Part shown: positions 45,440 to 54,754 of the stretch, in pieces
Numbering within the stretch: the stretch's first letter is position 1
Layout of the letters: each line of letters starts with the position of its first letter
NCBI GenBank assembly: GCA_016793885.1
Contig: JAEUHE010000012.1
Coordinates: 1-64,000, forward strand
DNA: 64,000 nt
DNA from: Verrucomicrobiales bacterium
GTDB taxonomy: Bacteria; Verrucomicrobiota; Verrucomicrobiia; Limisphaerales; UBA11320
Reading direction: 5' to 3'
Program-made: the position numbers and the translations under genes
Notes under the pieces: generated by a model
Databases searched by the model: none
What the model was told of the DNA's origin: nothing
What the model saw: the letters and a program-made list of their open reading frames with translations, nothing else

Positions 45440-47098
45440 ATGAAGCTCGATACTGTTATTGTTGGAGCTGGGCCGGGCGGCCTGGCCACCGCTATCTTGC
45501 TGGCTGCCGCCGGTCTTCGAGTGAAGGTTTTGGAGCGCTTGCCGATCGTTGGGGGACGCACTTCCCGCATTGAATCGGAGGGCTACAAGTTCGATTTGGG
45601 ACCTACCTTTTTCCTTTACCCGAGAATTCTCGATGAGATTTTCCGAGCGGCGGGGACCTCTCTGGACGCGGAGGTGGAGATGGTCCGACTGGATCCCCAG
45701 TATCGCATTCAGTTCGGGAGTGGCGGACGGATGGACTGCACGGCGGACATTTCGCGGATGGAGAAGCAGATCGGGGAGCTCTCGCCGGCGGATGTGCCGG
45801 GGTTCCGTCGGTTTCTGACCGAGAATCGGGAGAAACTCCAGCAGATTCAACCCTGTCTAGAAAGCCCTTTCCTGGGATGGCAGGACGTGGTGAACCTGCG
45901 GTTGCTCAAGCTGTTGCCGGTGGTGCGTCCTCATCAATCGGTCGATGCTTATCTACGCCGTTTCTTCTCCGACGAGCGTGTCCGTCTGGCCTTTTGCTTC
46001 CAGTCCAAGTATTTGGGGATGTCTCCTTTCCGTTGTCCTAGCCTCTTTAGCATCCTGAGTTTCTTGGAATACGAATACGGGGTTTTCCACCCCCTCGGTG
46101 GATGTGCCGCGGTTACGGAAGCCATGGCTCGCGTGGCAACCCGGTTGGGGGTAGAAATCTGTCTCAACCAGCAGGTTAAGGGCTTCCTTTTGGAGGGGAG
46201 AAAGGCCGTCGGGGTCCGCACGGACGAGGGAGAAGTTCGTGCCTCGACCGTGGTACTCAACGCCGACTTTGCTCGGTCTATGAAGCGACTGGTGCCAAAT
46301 GAGGTCAGGCGCCGATGGACCGACGAGAAGATCGCTCGCAAGAAGTTCTCGTGCTCCACCTTCATGATGTACTTGGGGGTCGAGGGCCAATTTGATCTTC
46401 CGCACCACACCATTCACATCTCCGAGAGTTACGAACGGAATTTGGATGAGATCGAGAATCAGCATGTATTGAGCGCCGATCCGAGCTTCTACGTCCAGAA
46501 CGCCTGCGTTACGGATCCCTCCCTGGCGCCGAGGGGGCACAGCAGTCTGTACGTCCTGGCTCCCGTGACCCACCAGCATCCGAATGTGGATTGGAACCGG
46601 GAAAAAGGTCCCTTCCGGGAGCTGCTTTACCGACAGATGGCCAAGGCAGGATACGGTGATGTGGCAGGCCGGGTTAAGTATGAAAAGATCATCACTCCTG
46701 ACCAGTGGGACCAAACCTACGAAATCCACCAAGGAGCCACCTTCAACCTGGCACACACTCTCGATCAAATGCTGCATCTGCGTCCGCGGAACCGTTTCGA
46801 AGATCTGGACGGGGTCTATTTGGTGGGAGGCGGCACGCATCCAGGAAGCGGCCTGCCGGTGATTTTTGAAAGTGCCCGCATCAGCTCCCGTCTCCTGCTG
46901 GAAGACTTGGGTCGGTCGGGCTGCATGACAGCCGGTTCCGACGGCGGCGAGTCGGCACTGCCACTCGGAGGTTCCGGGGCGGTCAAATCGGTGCTCCCGG
47001 AGACCGCGGGGACCCTCCGTCGGTGGTTTGCTAGTAAGCTTAGCGGGGCGTCGAGTCCGAGCGGCGTCGCCGCATCCACCCCCAGTTCTCCTGCATGA
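45440..47098 (+). CDS. CrtN/CrtI-like carotenoid desaturase
   Basis: FAD-dependent oxidoreductase of 552 residues. The N-terminal dinucleotide fold VIVGAGPGGLATAILLAAAGLRVKVLE with GGRTSRIESEGYKFDLGPTFF, and the C-terminal GVYLVGGGTHPGSGLPVIFESA, are carotenoid desaturase hallmarks. In a crtN-ald-crtN2 arrangement the first gene usually encodes the diapophytoene or squalene desaturase. A Ser/Gly-rich tail of about 50 residues is extra. It overlaps the aldehyde dehydrogenase by 4 bp (ATGA). Which C30 substrate is used (dehydrosqualene or squalene) is not visible in the sequence. Confidence 0.85.
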   Translation: MKLDTVIVGAGPGGLATAILLAAAGLRVKVLERLPIVGGRTSRIESEGYKFDLGPTFFLYPRILDEIFRAAGTSLDAEVEMVRLDPQYRIQFGSGGRMDCTADISRMEKQIGELSPADVPGFRRFLTENREKLQQIQPCLESPFLGWQDVVNLRLLKLLPVVRPHQSVDAYLRRFFSDERVRLAFCFQSKYLGMSPFRCPSLFSILSFLEYEYGVFHPLGGCAAVTEAMARVATRLGVEICLNQQVKGFLLEGRKAVGVRTDEGEVRASTVVLNADFARSMKRLVPNEVRRRWTDEKIARKKFSCSTFMMYLGVEGQFDLPHHTIHISESYERNLDEIENQHVLSADPSFYVQNACVTDPSLAPRGHSSLYVLAPVTHQHPNVDWNREKGPFRELLYRQMAKAGYGDVAGRVKYEKIITPDQWDQTYEIHQGATFNLAHTLDQMLHLRPRNRFEDLDGVYLVGGGTHPGSGLPVIFESARISSRLLLEDLGRSGCMTAGSDGGESALPLGGSGAVKSVLPETAGTLRRWFASKLSGASSPSGVAASTPSSPA

Positions 47099-48585
47099 TT
47101 CTTGACCACGATAGCCGATCTCCCGCGTCCACCCCGATGGTCGACGACCTCGGAGCTGCGATGCGGATCACTCGCTGGGCTCAAACGGTCTGGGCCTGCA
47201 CTCCAATTCAGCAGCGCCTGCGCATCCTTCGGCGCTTTCGATCGAACGTGGCTGCTGGGGGGGCCGCCATCGCCGGCCTCAGCGCTCAGGTGCGTCAACG
47301 TCCCCTCGAGGAGGTTCTGGCCTCGGAAGTATTGCCCTTGGTGGAAGCTTGTCGGTTTTTGGAGCGTGAGGCGGCCTCCGTCCTGGCTCCTCGGCGACTG
47401 GGGGCCGCGGGCCGCCCTCTCTGGCTCGGTCGAGTTCGTACCCAGGTGACGCGCGAACCTCTCGGCGTGGTTCTGATCATTGCTCCCTCCAACTATCCAC
47501 TCTTGCTGCCCGGAGTTCAGTTACTTCAGGCCTTGGCGGCCGGGAATGCGGTATGGGTTAAGCCGGCTCCCAAAACATCCGGTCCCATTCTCAAATTGGC
47601 CTCTCTTCTTGTCGAGGCGGGCTTGGATCCGAATCTGATCAAGGTCCTGCCTGAGAGTGTCGAGTCTGCCAGGGCGGCCATGTCGGTGGGCATCGATAAG
47701 GTTTTGTTCACGGGATCTTCCAGCGCCGGCCGCGATGTCCTGGCTTTTCTGGCGCCCCGAGGCATTCCCGCGACTGTGGAGCTGAGCGGGGTTGATCCGG
47801 TGGTGATCCTTCCCGATGCCGACCTCGATTTAGCCGCCGATGCGCTGGCCTTTGGGCTTTGTCTGAACTCGGGCCGAACCTGCATGGCCCCGCGGCGGGT
47901 GTTCGTGCCTGCTGCATTGCTGTCTGCCCTGGAGGAGCGGCTCGCCACGCGGCTGAAGGCTGGTTCGGTCTCCACCCTTCCAAGTCCCCAGATTCTCCTT
48001 GTGGACGGGCACCCTCTCCGTCCGGATTCCGTGGAAGCCGGGGCACGGTGGGTGGTGGGCTCGGCGCATCGGGGGCCCGCAGTGCTCAGCGGCATTCGGC
48101 CTGACAGCCTGATTCTGCAATCCGAATGGATGTCCCCGCTCTTGGTGTTGGTGGCGGTGGGAGACGAGGACGAGGCCGTTCGGTGCGCCAATGACTGCGC
48201 CTATGCCCTGGGGGCATCCGTGTTCACCCAGGACGAAGCCGCCGGCTGGGACCTTGCCCACCGGTTGCGCGGTGGTGTGGTTTCGATCAATGACCTCATT
48301 GTGCCGACCGGCGATGCCCGGATCCCGTTTGGTGGCCGCGCTTCAAGCGGGTTCGGTGTGACCCGGGGCCCTGAGGGGCTGCTTGATCTCACCGTGCCCA
48401 AGGTGGTCACCCGCACCGCGGGGCGCTTTCGTCCTGCCTTTGCGGCCCCTCAGCCCGGGGATGCTGCGCTCTTCGGAGGCTACCTTCGTTGCGCTCACAG
48501 CTTCAGCATTTTCGACCGCTGTGCGGGTCTCTTGGAGATGCTCAAAGCCATGGCTACTCGAAGTCGAAGGAACCAAGATTTATGA
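47095..48585 (+). CDS. Carotenoid aldehyde dehydrogenase (AldH/Ald-like)
   Basis: A 496-residue NAD(P)-dependent aldehyde dehydrogenase. Evidence: APSNYPLLLPGVQLLQALAAGNAVWVKPAPKTSG, LFTGSSSAGRDVL, general base Glu in VELSGVDPVVI, catalytic Cys in NSGRTCMAPRRVF, and PFGGRASSGFGVTRGPEGLLDLT. Four-base overlaps join it to CrtN-like genes on both sides. In staphyloxanthin and methanotroph C30 pathways this enzyme oxidises diaponeurosporenal or diapolycopenal to the acid. The catalytic loop (SGRTCMAP) fits that atypical group better than housekeeping ALDHs. Role by context. Confidence 0.85.
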   Translation: MILDHDSRSPASTPMVDDLGAAMRITRWAQTVWACTPIQQRLRILRRFRSNVAAGGAAIAGLSAQVRQRPLEEVLASEVLPLVEACRFLEREAASVLAPRRLGAAGRPLWLGRVRTQVTREPLGVVLIIAPSNYPLLLPGVQLLQALAAGNAVWVKPAPKTSGPILKLASLLVEAGLDPNLIKVLPESVESARAAMSVGIDKVLFTGSSSAGRDVLAFLAPRGIPATVELSGVDPVVILPDADLDLAADALAFGLCLNSGRTCMAPRRVFVPAALLSALEERLATRLKAGSVSTLPSPQILLVDGHPLRPDSVEAGARWVVGSAHRGPAVLSGIRPDSLILQSEWMSPLLVLVAVGDEDEAVRCANDCAYALGASVFTQDEAAGWDLAHRLRGGVVSINDLIVPTGDARIPFGGRASSGFGVTRGPEGLLDLTVPKVVTRTAGRFRPAFAAPQPGDAALFGGYLRCAHSFSIFDRCAGLLEMLKAMATRSRRNQDL

Positions 48586-50165
48586 AACGTTCAGACGAAA
48601 CCAAAGTTGGAATTGTGGGTAGCGGTCTCGCTGGTTTGTCAGCGGCCTGCACGCTGGCGGCGCGCGGCTACTCGGTCGTGCTTTTCGAGCGCAACGATTG
48701 GCTGGGTGGTAAGGCGGCCCAACTCGAAGGCGATGGCTTTCGCTTTGACATGGGGCCGACCATTCTGACGATCCCCTCGGTCCTGCGGCGGGTTTTCGCG
48801 GAGGCTGGCCGGAACATGGAGGATTATCTGGATCTGATCCGACTTGATCCGCAGTGGCGGTGTTTCTTTGACGATGGGTCCAGTCTTGATTTGATCGAGG
48901 ACACGAAGCAGATGGCGGCCAGACTCGACGCCTTTGCTCCCGGCCGTGGTAGCGGAGCTGGCTATCAAGCGTTCATGTCTCTGAGCGAGCGACTGAACCA
49001 GATTTCTCAAAAGTTTTTCTTCTACAAGCCCATTGGTGGGTTGAGTGACATGTTCGACTTTAAGACCTCGTTTGACGCCGGGGTGCTTTCTGATGTTCTC
49101 GCCATGCGCATGGGTAGAACCGTGGCGTCCACTGTTCGAGCTTTTAATCCGGATCCTCGCGTCGCCCAAATGATCGACCATTACACCCAATACGTGGGGT
49201 CGTCCCCCTACGGCTCTCCGGCGGTGTTGTGTGGGATCGCACACATGCAGACGGACGAGGGGATCTGGTATCCGAAGGGAGGCACCCGCGCCGTTCCGAA
49301 CGCCCTCTTCAGGCTCGCGCAGGAGCTGGGGGTTGAGTTCCGAATGCAGGCGAGCATTGAGCAGATTCTGCATCGTGACGGCCAAGTGGTCGGAGTGCGG
49401 ACGGCGGATGGTGAGACGGTTCCTCTGTCTGCGGTGGTTTCGAATGCGGACGCTGTCCGTACGCACCGGGAACTGCTGGGTGGAAAAGTGTCCAGCCGCT
49501 TTGAGGGACGTCGCGACTATGAGCCGGCTTGCTCAGGAGTGGTTCTGTATCTTGGCTTGAATCGCAGGTACGAGCATCTAGCCCACCATGATTTCGTGTT
49601 CAGCCGCGATCCTCACGAGGAGTTCGATTGGATCTACCGGCGAGGTGAGCCGGCTCCCGACCCGACCTGCTACCTGGCGGCGACGAGCTGCACGGAGCCC
49701 GGCACCGCGCCCGAGGGCGGCGAAGCTCTCTATGTGCTGGTGCACACACCCTATCTGCGACCTCACCACGACTGGTCCGCGATGTTTCCCGCTTACCGAA
49801 AAGTCATTCTGGAAAAGCTCAAGCGTACTGGCGGCATGAAAGACATCGAGAGTCGAATCGTCTTCGAGCGTGCGTTGACACCACAGGATATTCACGATCG
49901 GTATCGGGTCTTGAACGGCGCCATCTATGGGCTGGCGAGTCATGGGCGGTTTCTCGGGGCATTCAAGCCTGGGAATCGATCGCCCGACTTGAAGGGGCTC
50001 TATCTGGCTGGCGGCGCGGCCCATCCTGGTCCTGGCATGCCCATGGTGCTCATGAGCGGATGGATCGCAGCGGACACTCTGGATCGCGATGGTTTTGTTG
50101 CTCGAGGTGATTCTCGTGGGATGGGAGAGCGAGAGGCTGTTGGAGAGGTGGCGGCTGTGCTGTGA
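48582..50165 (+). CDS. Second CrtN-like carotenoid oxidase/desaturase (CrtN2/CrtP-like)
   Basis: A 527-residue FAD oxidoreductase homologous to the gene at 45440. VGIVGSGLAGLSAACTLAARGYSVVLFERNDWLGGKAAQLEGDGFRFDMGPTILTIPSVL opens the FAD fold, and GLYLAGGAAHPGPGMPMVLMSGWIAA closes it. CrtN2/CrtP enzymes oxidise the terminal methyl groups of C30 carotenoids to aldehydes, the substrate of the adjacent dehydrogenase. The order of function between this gene and the first CrtN-like gene is inferred from position only. ATG at 48582 overlaps the dehydrogenase stop; upstream in-frame codons lie inside that gene. Confidence 0.83.
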   Translation: MKRSDETKVGIVGSGLAGLSAACTLAARGYSVVLFERNDWLGGKAAQLEGDGFRFDMGPTILTIPSVLRRVFAEAGRNMEDYLDLIRLDPQWRCFFDDGSSLDLIEDTKQMAARLDAFAPGRGSGAGYQAFMSLSERLNQISQKFFFYKPIGGLSDMFDFKTSFDAGVLSDVLAMRMGRTVASTVRAFNPDPRVAQMIDHYTQYVGSSPYGSPAVLCGIAHMQTDEGIWYPKGGTRAVPNALFRLAQELGVEFRMQASIEQILHRDGQVVGVRTADGETVPLSAVVSNADAVRTHRELLGGKVSSRFEGRRDYEPACSGVVLYLGLNRRYEHLAHHDFVFSRDPHEEFDWIYRRGEPAPDPTCYLAATSCTEPGTAPEGGEALYVLVHTPYLRPHHDWSAMFPAYRKVILEKLKRTGGMKDIESRIVFERALTPQDIHDRYRVLNGAIYGLASHGRFLGAFKPGNRSPDLKGLYLAGGAAHPGPGMPMVLMSGWIAADTLDRDGFVARGDSRGMGEREAVGEVAAVL

Positions 50166-51061
50166 GAACACTTCCCGCGAGTGCGCCGTTGGGACCTGGC
50201 CCAGTGAGGGCTGCATTGCCTCCTGCCCGGTTGGAGCCTTCTCAGGGCTCGGAGGTGCGTGTTCCTGCAGGAGGTGGCCGGCCGCCTATTTCGCCCCGGT
50301 GGGTTTCCTGGTTTACCCGTTACTCTCGGTGGTATCTCCGCCGGCACTTCCATTCCTTGCGCTGTTGTGTCGGAGATTATCCGGAGCTCCCGAGTCAGGT
50401 GCCCTGGGTGGTCTACGTAAACCACGCCTCTTGGTGGGATCCTCTGGTGGGGCTGGTTTTGAAGGATGCCTTGTTCCCCCACCGCCACCTCTATGCTCCC
50501 ATGGAGCAGGCGGCGGTGGAGCGCTATGCGATGTTCAAGAGGATGGGATTCTTTGGCGTGGAGCGTCGAACCACCCGGGGGGCGATTCGGTTCCTGCGCA
50601 CGGCGGAGGAGATTCTAGCCTCTCCCACGGCCGCCTTGAGCATCACGCCCCAGGGAAGGTTCGCGGATTGCCGGGAACGCCCCTTGCGGTGCGATCCTGG
50701 GCTCGGGGCGGTGGCCTCGCGCAGCCCGGGTGCGATCTTCCTGCCCGTGGCGATCGAGTATGTGTTCTGGGAGGAACGATTGCCCGAGATTCTTGTGCGA
50801 TTAGGTCGCCCTGATTGGGTGGTGCGGGGCCAGGATGAGAACGGTTCCGTGCGGAGCGTGGCGGAATGGACTTCTTTTTTTGAGGCGCGGATGGCGGCCA
50901 CGCAGGACGCGTTGGCTGCTGCAGCAAGCCGACGGGATCCGGATGACTTTCGATGCCTGCTGCTAGGTGGGGCAGGGCAGGGGGGTGTTTATGATCTCTG
51001 GCGTGCCATGAAATCATGGCTGCGAGGTGAACGCTTCCAGAAGGAGCATGGAGTGAGATGA
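50162..51061 (+). CDS. PlsC-like acyltransferase, CrtO-type by context
   Basis: A 299-residue lysophospholipid acyltransferase-family protein. The catalytic block is VVYVNHASWWDP (NHxxxxD); FKRMGFFGVERRTTRGAIRFLRTAEEIL and ITPQGRFAD supply the acceptor-binding block (ITPQGxR in place of the classical FPEGTR). A Pro-rich N-terminus of about 60 residues is probably disordered. GTG start overlaps the preceding stop (GTGA) and its stop overlaps the next start. In staphyloxanthin synthesis CrtO (not PlsC-related) acylates the glycosyl carotenoid; a PlsC-type enzyme is proposed here to do the same. Alternatively it acylates glycerol phosphate, but the operon argues against that. Confidence 0.78.
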   Translation: MRTLPASAPLGPGPVRAALPPARLEPSQGSEVRVPAGGGRPPISPRWVSWFTRYSRWYLRRHFHSLRCCVGDYPELPSQVPWVVYVNHASWWDPLVGLVLKDALFPHRHLYAPMEQAAVERYAMFKRMGFFGVERRTTRGAIRFLRTAEEILASPTAALSITPQGRFADCRERPLRCDPGLGAVASRSPGAIFLPVAIEYVFWEERLPEILVRLGRPDWVVRGQDENGSVRSVAEWTSFFEARMAATQDALAAAASRRDPDDFRCLLLGGAGQGGVYDLWRAMKSWLRGERFQKEHGVR

Positions 51062-52797
51062 ATTGGGAAACACTAGCTTGGATCGCGTTGGGACTGGCGT
51101 CGTGGCCTTTCCTTCTCTTTCTAGCGAACAGCCGCGTCTATCGTCCGCTGCTGCCACTGCCTCAAGAGCCCAATGAGCTGGGGCATCGGCCTGATGCTCT
51201 AAACGCTGAGTCAGCGGGAGTGAGCGTCCTGATACCTGCCCGCAACGAGGAAGCAAACCTACCTGCCACTTTGGAGTCGGTGCTCTCCAACGCGGGGGTC
51301 GATTTGGAGTTGATCGTGCTGGACGACCATTCGTCCGACCGAACTGCGGCGATTGTTCGAGAATTTCAAGCGCGTGATTCCCGGGTGCGGCTCGAGGCTG
51401 CTCCGCCCCTCCCTCCTGGCTGGTGTGGAAAGCAGCACGCCTGCCACGTTCTGTCGAGGCTATCGAACCGGCGCTGGCTGGTGTTTATGGATGCTGACGT
51501 CAGGCTCCACCCTCAAGCCTTGCAGCAAATGGTGCGTTTTATGGAGGAGTCGCGGGCGGACCTTGCCAGCGGCATTCCACGTCAGGAGACCGGATCGTTC
51601 AGTGAGAAACTGCTGATTCCGCTGATCCACTTCATTCTGCTCGGCTTCTTGCCCATGCACGCCATGAGGCGATCTGCCTCTCCCTCCTTCGCGGCGGGAT
51701 GCGGCCAACTGTTTGTGGCATGTCGGCGAGCCTACCGAGAGTGCGGAGGGCATTCCAAGATCCCGGCAACATTGCACGATGGTCTTCGCTTGCCCCGAGT
51801 CTTCCGGCAGGCCGGATTTAGAACCGACCTCTTCGATGCGACTCCGCTCGCCACCTGCCGGATGTATCGTAATGGCTCCGAGGTTTGGTGCGGGCTAGCG
51901 AAGAACGCCATTGAAGGATTGGCTGCCCCCAAGCGGATATTGCCGATGTCTTTCCTTCTCGCGGGCGGGCAGGTGTTGCCCTGGATCGTGGCTCTGGCTG
52001 GCTGGAGCGCTTTGGGTAATCTCGAGCGGGGTGCCGCCTTGACCGCTATTGCCCTAGCAATGGTTCCTCGGCTTCTTTCTGTGCGGCGGTATCATCAGTC
52101 CCTCGTGGGCGCTCTGCTGCATCCGGTGGGCATCCTGGCGCTGTTATTGATCCAGTGGTTCGCTCTGGTGCAATACGCGCTGGGCCGTCCGGCCACCTGG
52201 AAAGGGCGCAGCTATTCACCGGAGAGCGTCCGGTCTCGGCCGGCCTCGGCTGTGGGGACCGCACTGCTCCTGGGCGGGGCTCTGCTGGTGGCTTCCTCGT
52301 TCGATCTGCCTAGCTCGGGCGCGGATGCGCACTCGGCGACTGAGTTTCGTCTCGGGCGTCTGACTCTGGACGATCAGTATGGAGCGCGGCATGACCTGTC
52401 ATTCCCCGCCGCGCATATCACCGTCATGACTTGTGCCGACCGGGAAGGAGCGGCTGAGGTCTCGAAGTGGGTTTCGGCGGTGAAGTCCCTCGGTTACGAC
52501 ACTAACCAGGTGGTCCTCTGTGGGGTGGCGGATGTGAGGAAGGTGCCGTCGGTTTTGCGCGGCATGATCAGGCGCCGTTTTGTCGAGCGTTACACGCATC
52601 CCATCTTGATGGACTGGAAGGGGCAGATTGCGGGCCAGCCGTTTCTGAAGTCTGGCTCGGCAAATGTCCTACTGCTGGACCGGACGGGCCGTTTGGTGGG
52701 TCTTTTTCTGGGCGAGCCGACCCCGGGTCGCGCCCAGGAGTTGGCCGACTCCATTCGAGCGTTGATAAAAGTTAGACCAACATCCTCATCTCCTTGA
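51058..52797 (+). CDS. Membrane glycosyltransferase fused to thioredoxin-like domain
   Basis: A 579-residue protein. One N-terminal membrane span (about 5-24); a family 2 glycosyltransferase domain (about 52-290) with VSVLIPARNEEANLPATLESVL, ELIVLDDHSSDRTAAIV, FMDADVRLHP and a TLHDGLRL segment near the catalytic end; three or four C-terminal spans (about 295-425, including VGILALLLIQWFALVQYAL); then an extra soluble domain (about 435-572). The glycosyltransferase resembles CrtQ/HpnB. The extra domain (LTLDDQYGARHDLSFP, MTCADREGAAEV, HPILMDWKG, NVLLLDRTGRLVGLFLG) looks like a peroxiredoxin/YtfJ-type thioredoxin fold without CxxC, so redox catalysis is unlikely. Probable role: glycosylation of the carotenoid acid. 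Confidence 0.8.
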   Translation: MNWETLAWIALGLASWPFLLFLANSRVYRPLLPLPQEPNELGHRPDALNAESAGVSVLIPARNEEANLPATLESVLSNAGVDLELIVLDDHSSDRTAAIVREFQARDSRVRLEAAPPLPPGWCGKQHACHVLSRLSNRRWLVFMDADVRLHPQALQQMVRFMEESRADLASGIPRQETGSFSEKLLIPLIHFILLGFLPMHAMRRSASPSFAAGCGQLFVACRRAYRECGGHSKIPATLHDGLRLPRVFRQAGFRTDLFDATPLATCRMYRNGSEVWCGLAKNAIEGLAAPKRILPMSFLLAGGQVLPWIVALAGWSALGNLERGAALTAIALAMVPRLLSVRRYHQSLVGALLHPVGILALLLIQWFALVQYALGRPATWKGRSYSPESVRSRPASAVGTALLLGGALLVASSFDLPSSGADAHSATEFRLGRLTLDDQYGARHDLSFPAAHITVMTCADREGAAEVSKWVSAVKSLGYDTNQVVLCGVADVRKVPSVLRGMIRRRFVERYTHPILMDWKGQIAGQPFLKSGSANVLLLDRTGRLVGLFLGEPTPGRAQELADSIRALIKVRPTSSSP

Positions 52798-52801
52798 AGC
52801 C

Positions 52802-54055
52802 ATGATCTTGATCGGCAGATGCAAACGGCTGGTTCACGCAGAGTTGCTGGTTCTCCTCTGGTTCGGGCTTGGAGCCCTACCTCTCGGGGCGTCTGATTGG
52901 TTGCAATGGCGCGGGCCAACGCGCGATGGAAAAGTCATGGAGGCCTCCTGGCCCTCCAATTTGGCGGGGCTTAAAAAGACCTGGAAGGTCGGGTTGGGTC
53001 CTGGCTACTCAGGCCCGATCATCGCCGGTGACCGGGTGTTTGTGACGGAGACCCGCGACAAGAAAGAGGAGATCGTTCGAGCGCTGGAGCGCCGCACCGG
53101 TGCTCAACTGTGGCAGCAGTCCTGGGAGGGGGCTCTGTCCGTGCCCTTCTTCGCCAAGTCCAACGGCGATTGGATCCGGGCCACACCCGCCTGTGATGGC
53201 ACGAATCTGTTTGTGGCCGGGATGCGGGATGTGTTGGTGTGCCTCGACGTGGTGACCGGTTCCAACCGGTGGAGGCTGGATTTCGTGAAGTTGCTTGGTT
53301 CCCCAGTTCCCGATTTTGGGTTTGTTTCCTCTCCGCTTCTGGATGGCGATTCGGTGTATGTTCAGGCGGGGGCGTCGGTGCTTAAGATTCGGAAGGAGGA
53401 CGGGGAAGTGGTGTGGCGCGCCATGAAAGATGGCGGGGGCATGTGGGGTAGCGCGTTCTCGTCACCCGTGATCGCCACGCTGTTGGGGCGGCGGCAACTT
53501 GTGGTTCAGACACGTGAAACGCTGGTAGGCCTGGATCTCGAGAAGGGCAGTGTGCTGTGGTCGAAACCGGTGGAAGCCTTTCGTGGAATGAACATTCTGA
53601 CCCCTGTGATTGTAGGATCGAACTCCGTGTTGACCAGTACCTACGGGGGCAAGACGATCCTCCATCGACTGGTCGACGGTGCCGGCGGCGTCCAGGTCGA
53701 GGAGTCCTGGGTGCATAAGGCGCAGGGTTACATGTCTACTCCGGTGGTGATCGGTGACTTTGCCTACTGCCATCTTAAAAGCCAGCGGGTCATGTGTCTC
53801 GAGCTTACCTCCGGCGCTGAACGTTGGACCTCCGATCAAAGCTTTGGAAAGTATTGGAGCATGGTGGCCTCTGGAAGCCGGATCCTGGCCCTTGATCAGA
53901 AAGGTAAACTGTATCTGCTGGAGGCGAGTTCGCAGTCGTTCCAGTTGCTCGCTTCAGCGTCGGTATCCGAGCAGGAGTCGTGGGCTCACCTGGCCGTTGC
54001 GGGGACCCAGCTTTTCGTGCGGGATCTAGCCAACATTACCGCCTTTTCCTGGTGA
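52802..54055 (+). CDS. PQQ-type beta-propeller exported protein
   Basis: A 417-residue exported protein (signal about residues 12-30). SDWLQWRGPTRDGKVMEASWP begins a typical verrucomicrobial/planctomycete PQQ-like propeller; repeats such as GYSGPIIAGDRVFVTET, VCLDVVTGSNRWRLDF, GLDLEKGSVLWSKP and CLELTSGAERWTSD are the blades. No catalytic residues of alcohol dehydrogenases are seen, so it is a BamB-like or binding propeller. It starts four bases after the carotenoid glycosyltransferase and may be the last gene of that operon. Confidence 0.8.
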   Translation: MILIGRCKRLVHAELLVLLWFGLGALPLGASDWLQWRGPTRDGKVMEASWPSNLAGLKKTWKVGLGPGYSGPIIAGDRVFVTETRDKKEEIVRALERRTGAQLWQQSWEGALSVPFFAKSNGDWIRATPACDGTNLFVAGMRDVLVCLDVVTGSNRWRLDFVKLLGSPVPDFGFVSSPLLDGDSVYVQAGASVLKIRKEDGEVVWRAMKDGGGMWGSAFSSPVIATLLGRRQLVVQTRETLVGLDLEKGSVLWSKPVEAFRGMNILTPVIVGSNSVLTSTYGGKTILHRLVDGAGGVQVEESWVHKAQGYMSTPVVIGDFAYCHLKSQRVMCLELTSGAERWTSDQSFGKYWSMVASGSRILALDQKGKLYLLEASSQSFQLLASASVSEQESWAHLAVAGTQLFVRDLANITAFSW

Positions 54056-54097
54056 GCAGCATTGATTTCCACCAGCCGACGCTGTTAAGTCGGTTTC

Positions 54098-54619
54098 GTG
54101 AAATCGAAGCCTAAAGCGCCCGCGCTCGTTGGTATCATCATGGGCAGCCAGTCCGACTGGGAGACGATGCAACACGCCGCTCTTCAGTTGGCGGATTTGG
54201 GCATTCCTTTCGAGGCTCGGGTCGTTTCGGCGCACCGCACCCCGGACCTGCTCTTCGACTATGCCGGCTCCGCCGCGGATCGCGGCATCCAGGTGATCAT
54301 TGCCGGAGCCGGCGGGGCGGCCCACCTGCCCGGAATGTGTGCCTCCAAAACGGTCCTGCCGGTGCTGGGGGTGCCCGTTGAATCCAAGGCGCTCAAGGGG
54401 ATGGACTCGTTGCTGTCCATCGTTCAGATGCCGGGCGGGATTCCGGTGGGTACTCTGGCGATCGGAAAAGCCGGAGCCATCAATGCTGCTTTGCTCGCGG
54501 CGGCGATCCTCGGCTGCAAGCATGCCAAGTTCAGAAAAGCCTATGCCGACTTTCGCTCTTCACAAACCCGGCGTGTCTTGGCGGACAGCCATCGACTTCC
54601 GGAGCCCAAGCGCGGCTGA
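54098..54619 (+). CDS. purE: N5-carboxyaminoimidazole ribonucleotide mutase PurE
   Basis: Purine synthesis enzyme (class I PurE) of 173 residues that converts N5-CAIR to CAIR, working with PurK. Motifs: [39 protein letters not shown] and [14 protein letters not shown] start at 54098 places the conserved GSxSDW at the correct distance. It and purK lie in the same direction with a 135-bp gap containing a weak hairpin. Confidence 0.95.
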   Translation: MKSKPKAPALVGIIMGSQSDWETMQHAALQLADLGIPFEARVVSAHRTPDLLFDYAGSAADRGIQVIIAGAGGAAHLPGMCASKTVLPVLGVPVESKALKGMDSLLSIVQMPGGIPVGTLAIGKAGAINAALLAAAILGCKHAKFRKAYADFRSSQTRRVLADSHRLPEPKRG

Positions 54620-54664
54620 GTCGATCCTTCGTGCTTGTCCGGGCGAGACCGCAACTAGGAAATC

Positions 54665-54679
54665 GGCTTGAATCAAGCC
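54665..54679 (+). terminator. Weak hairpin after purE
   Basis: GGCTTG-AAT-CAAGCC stem, six bp with a 3-base loop, followed by a pyrimidine-rich stretch (CCGCCTCTCGTCTTC) but no clear T-run. Possibly attenuates purE-purK read-through; poorly supported. Confidence 0.25.
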
Positions 54680-54754
54680 TCCGCCTCTCGTCTTCTTTCT
54701 CCAAGTCGCCGGATCTATTTCCGGCTGCAACGACCCATTTTTCCGCATTAACAC

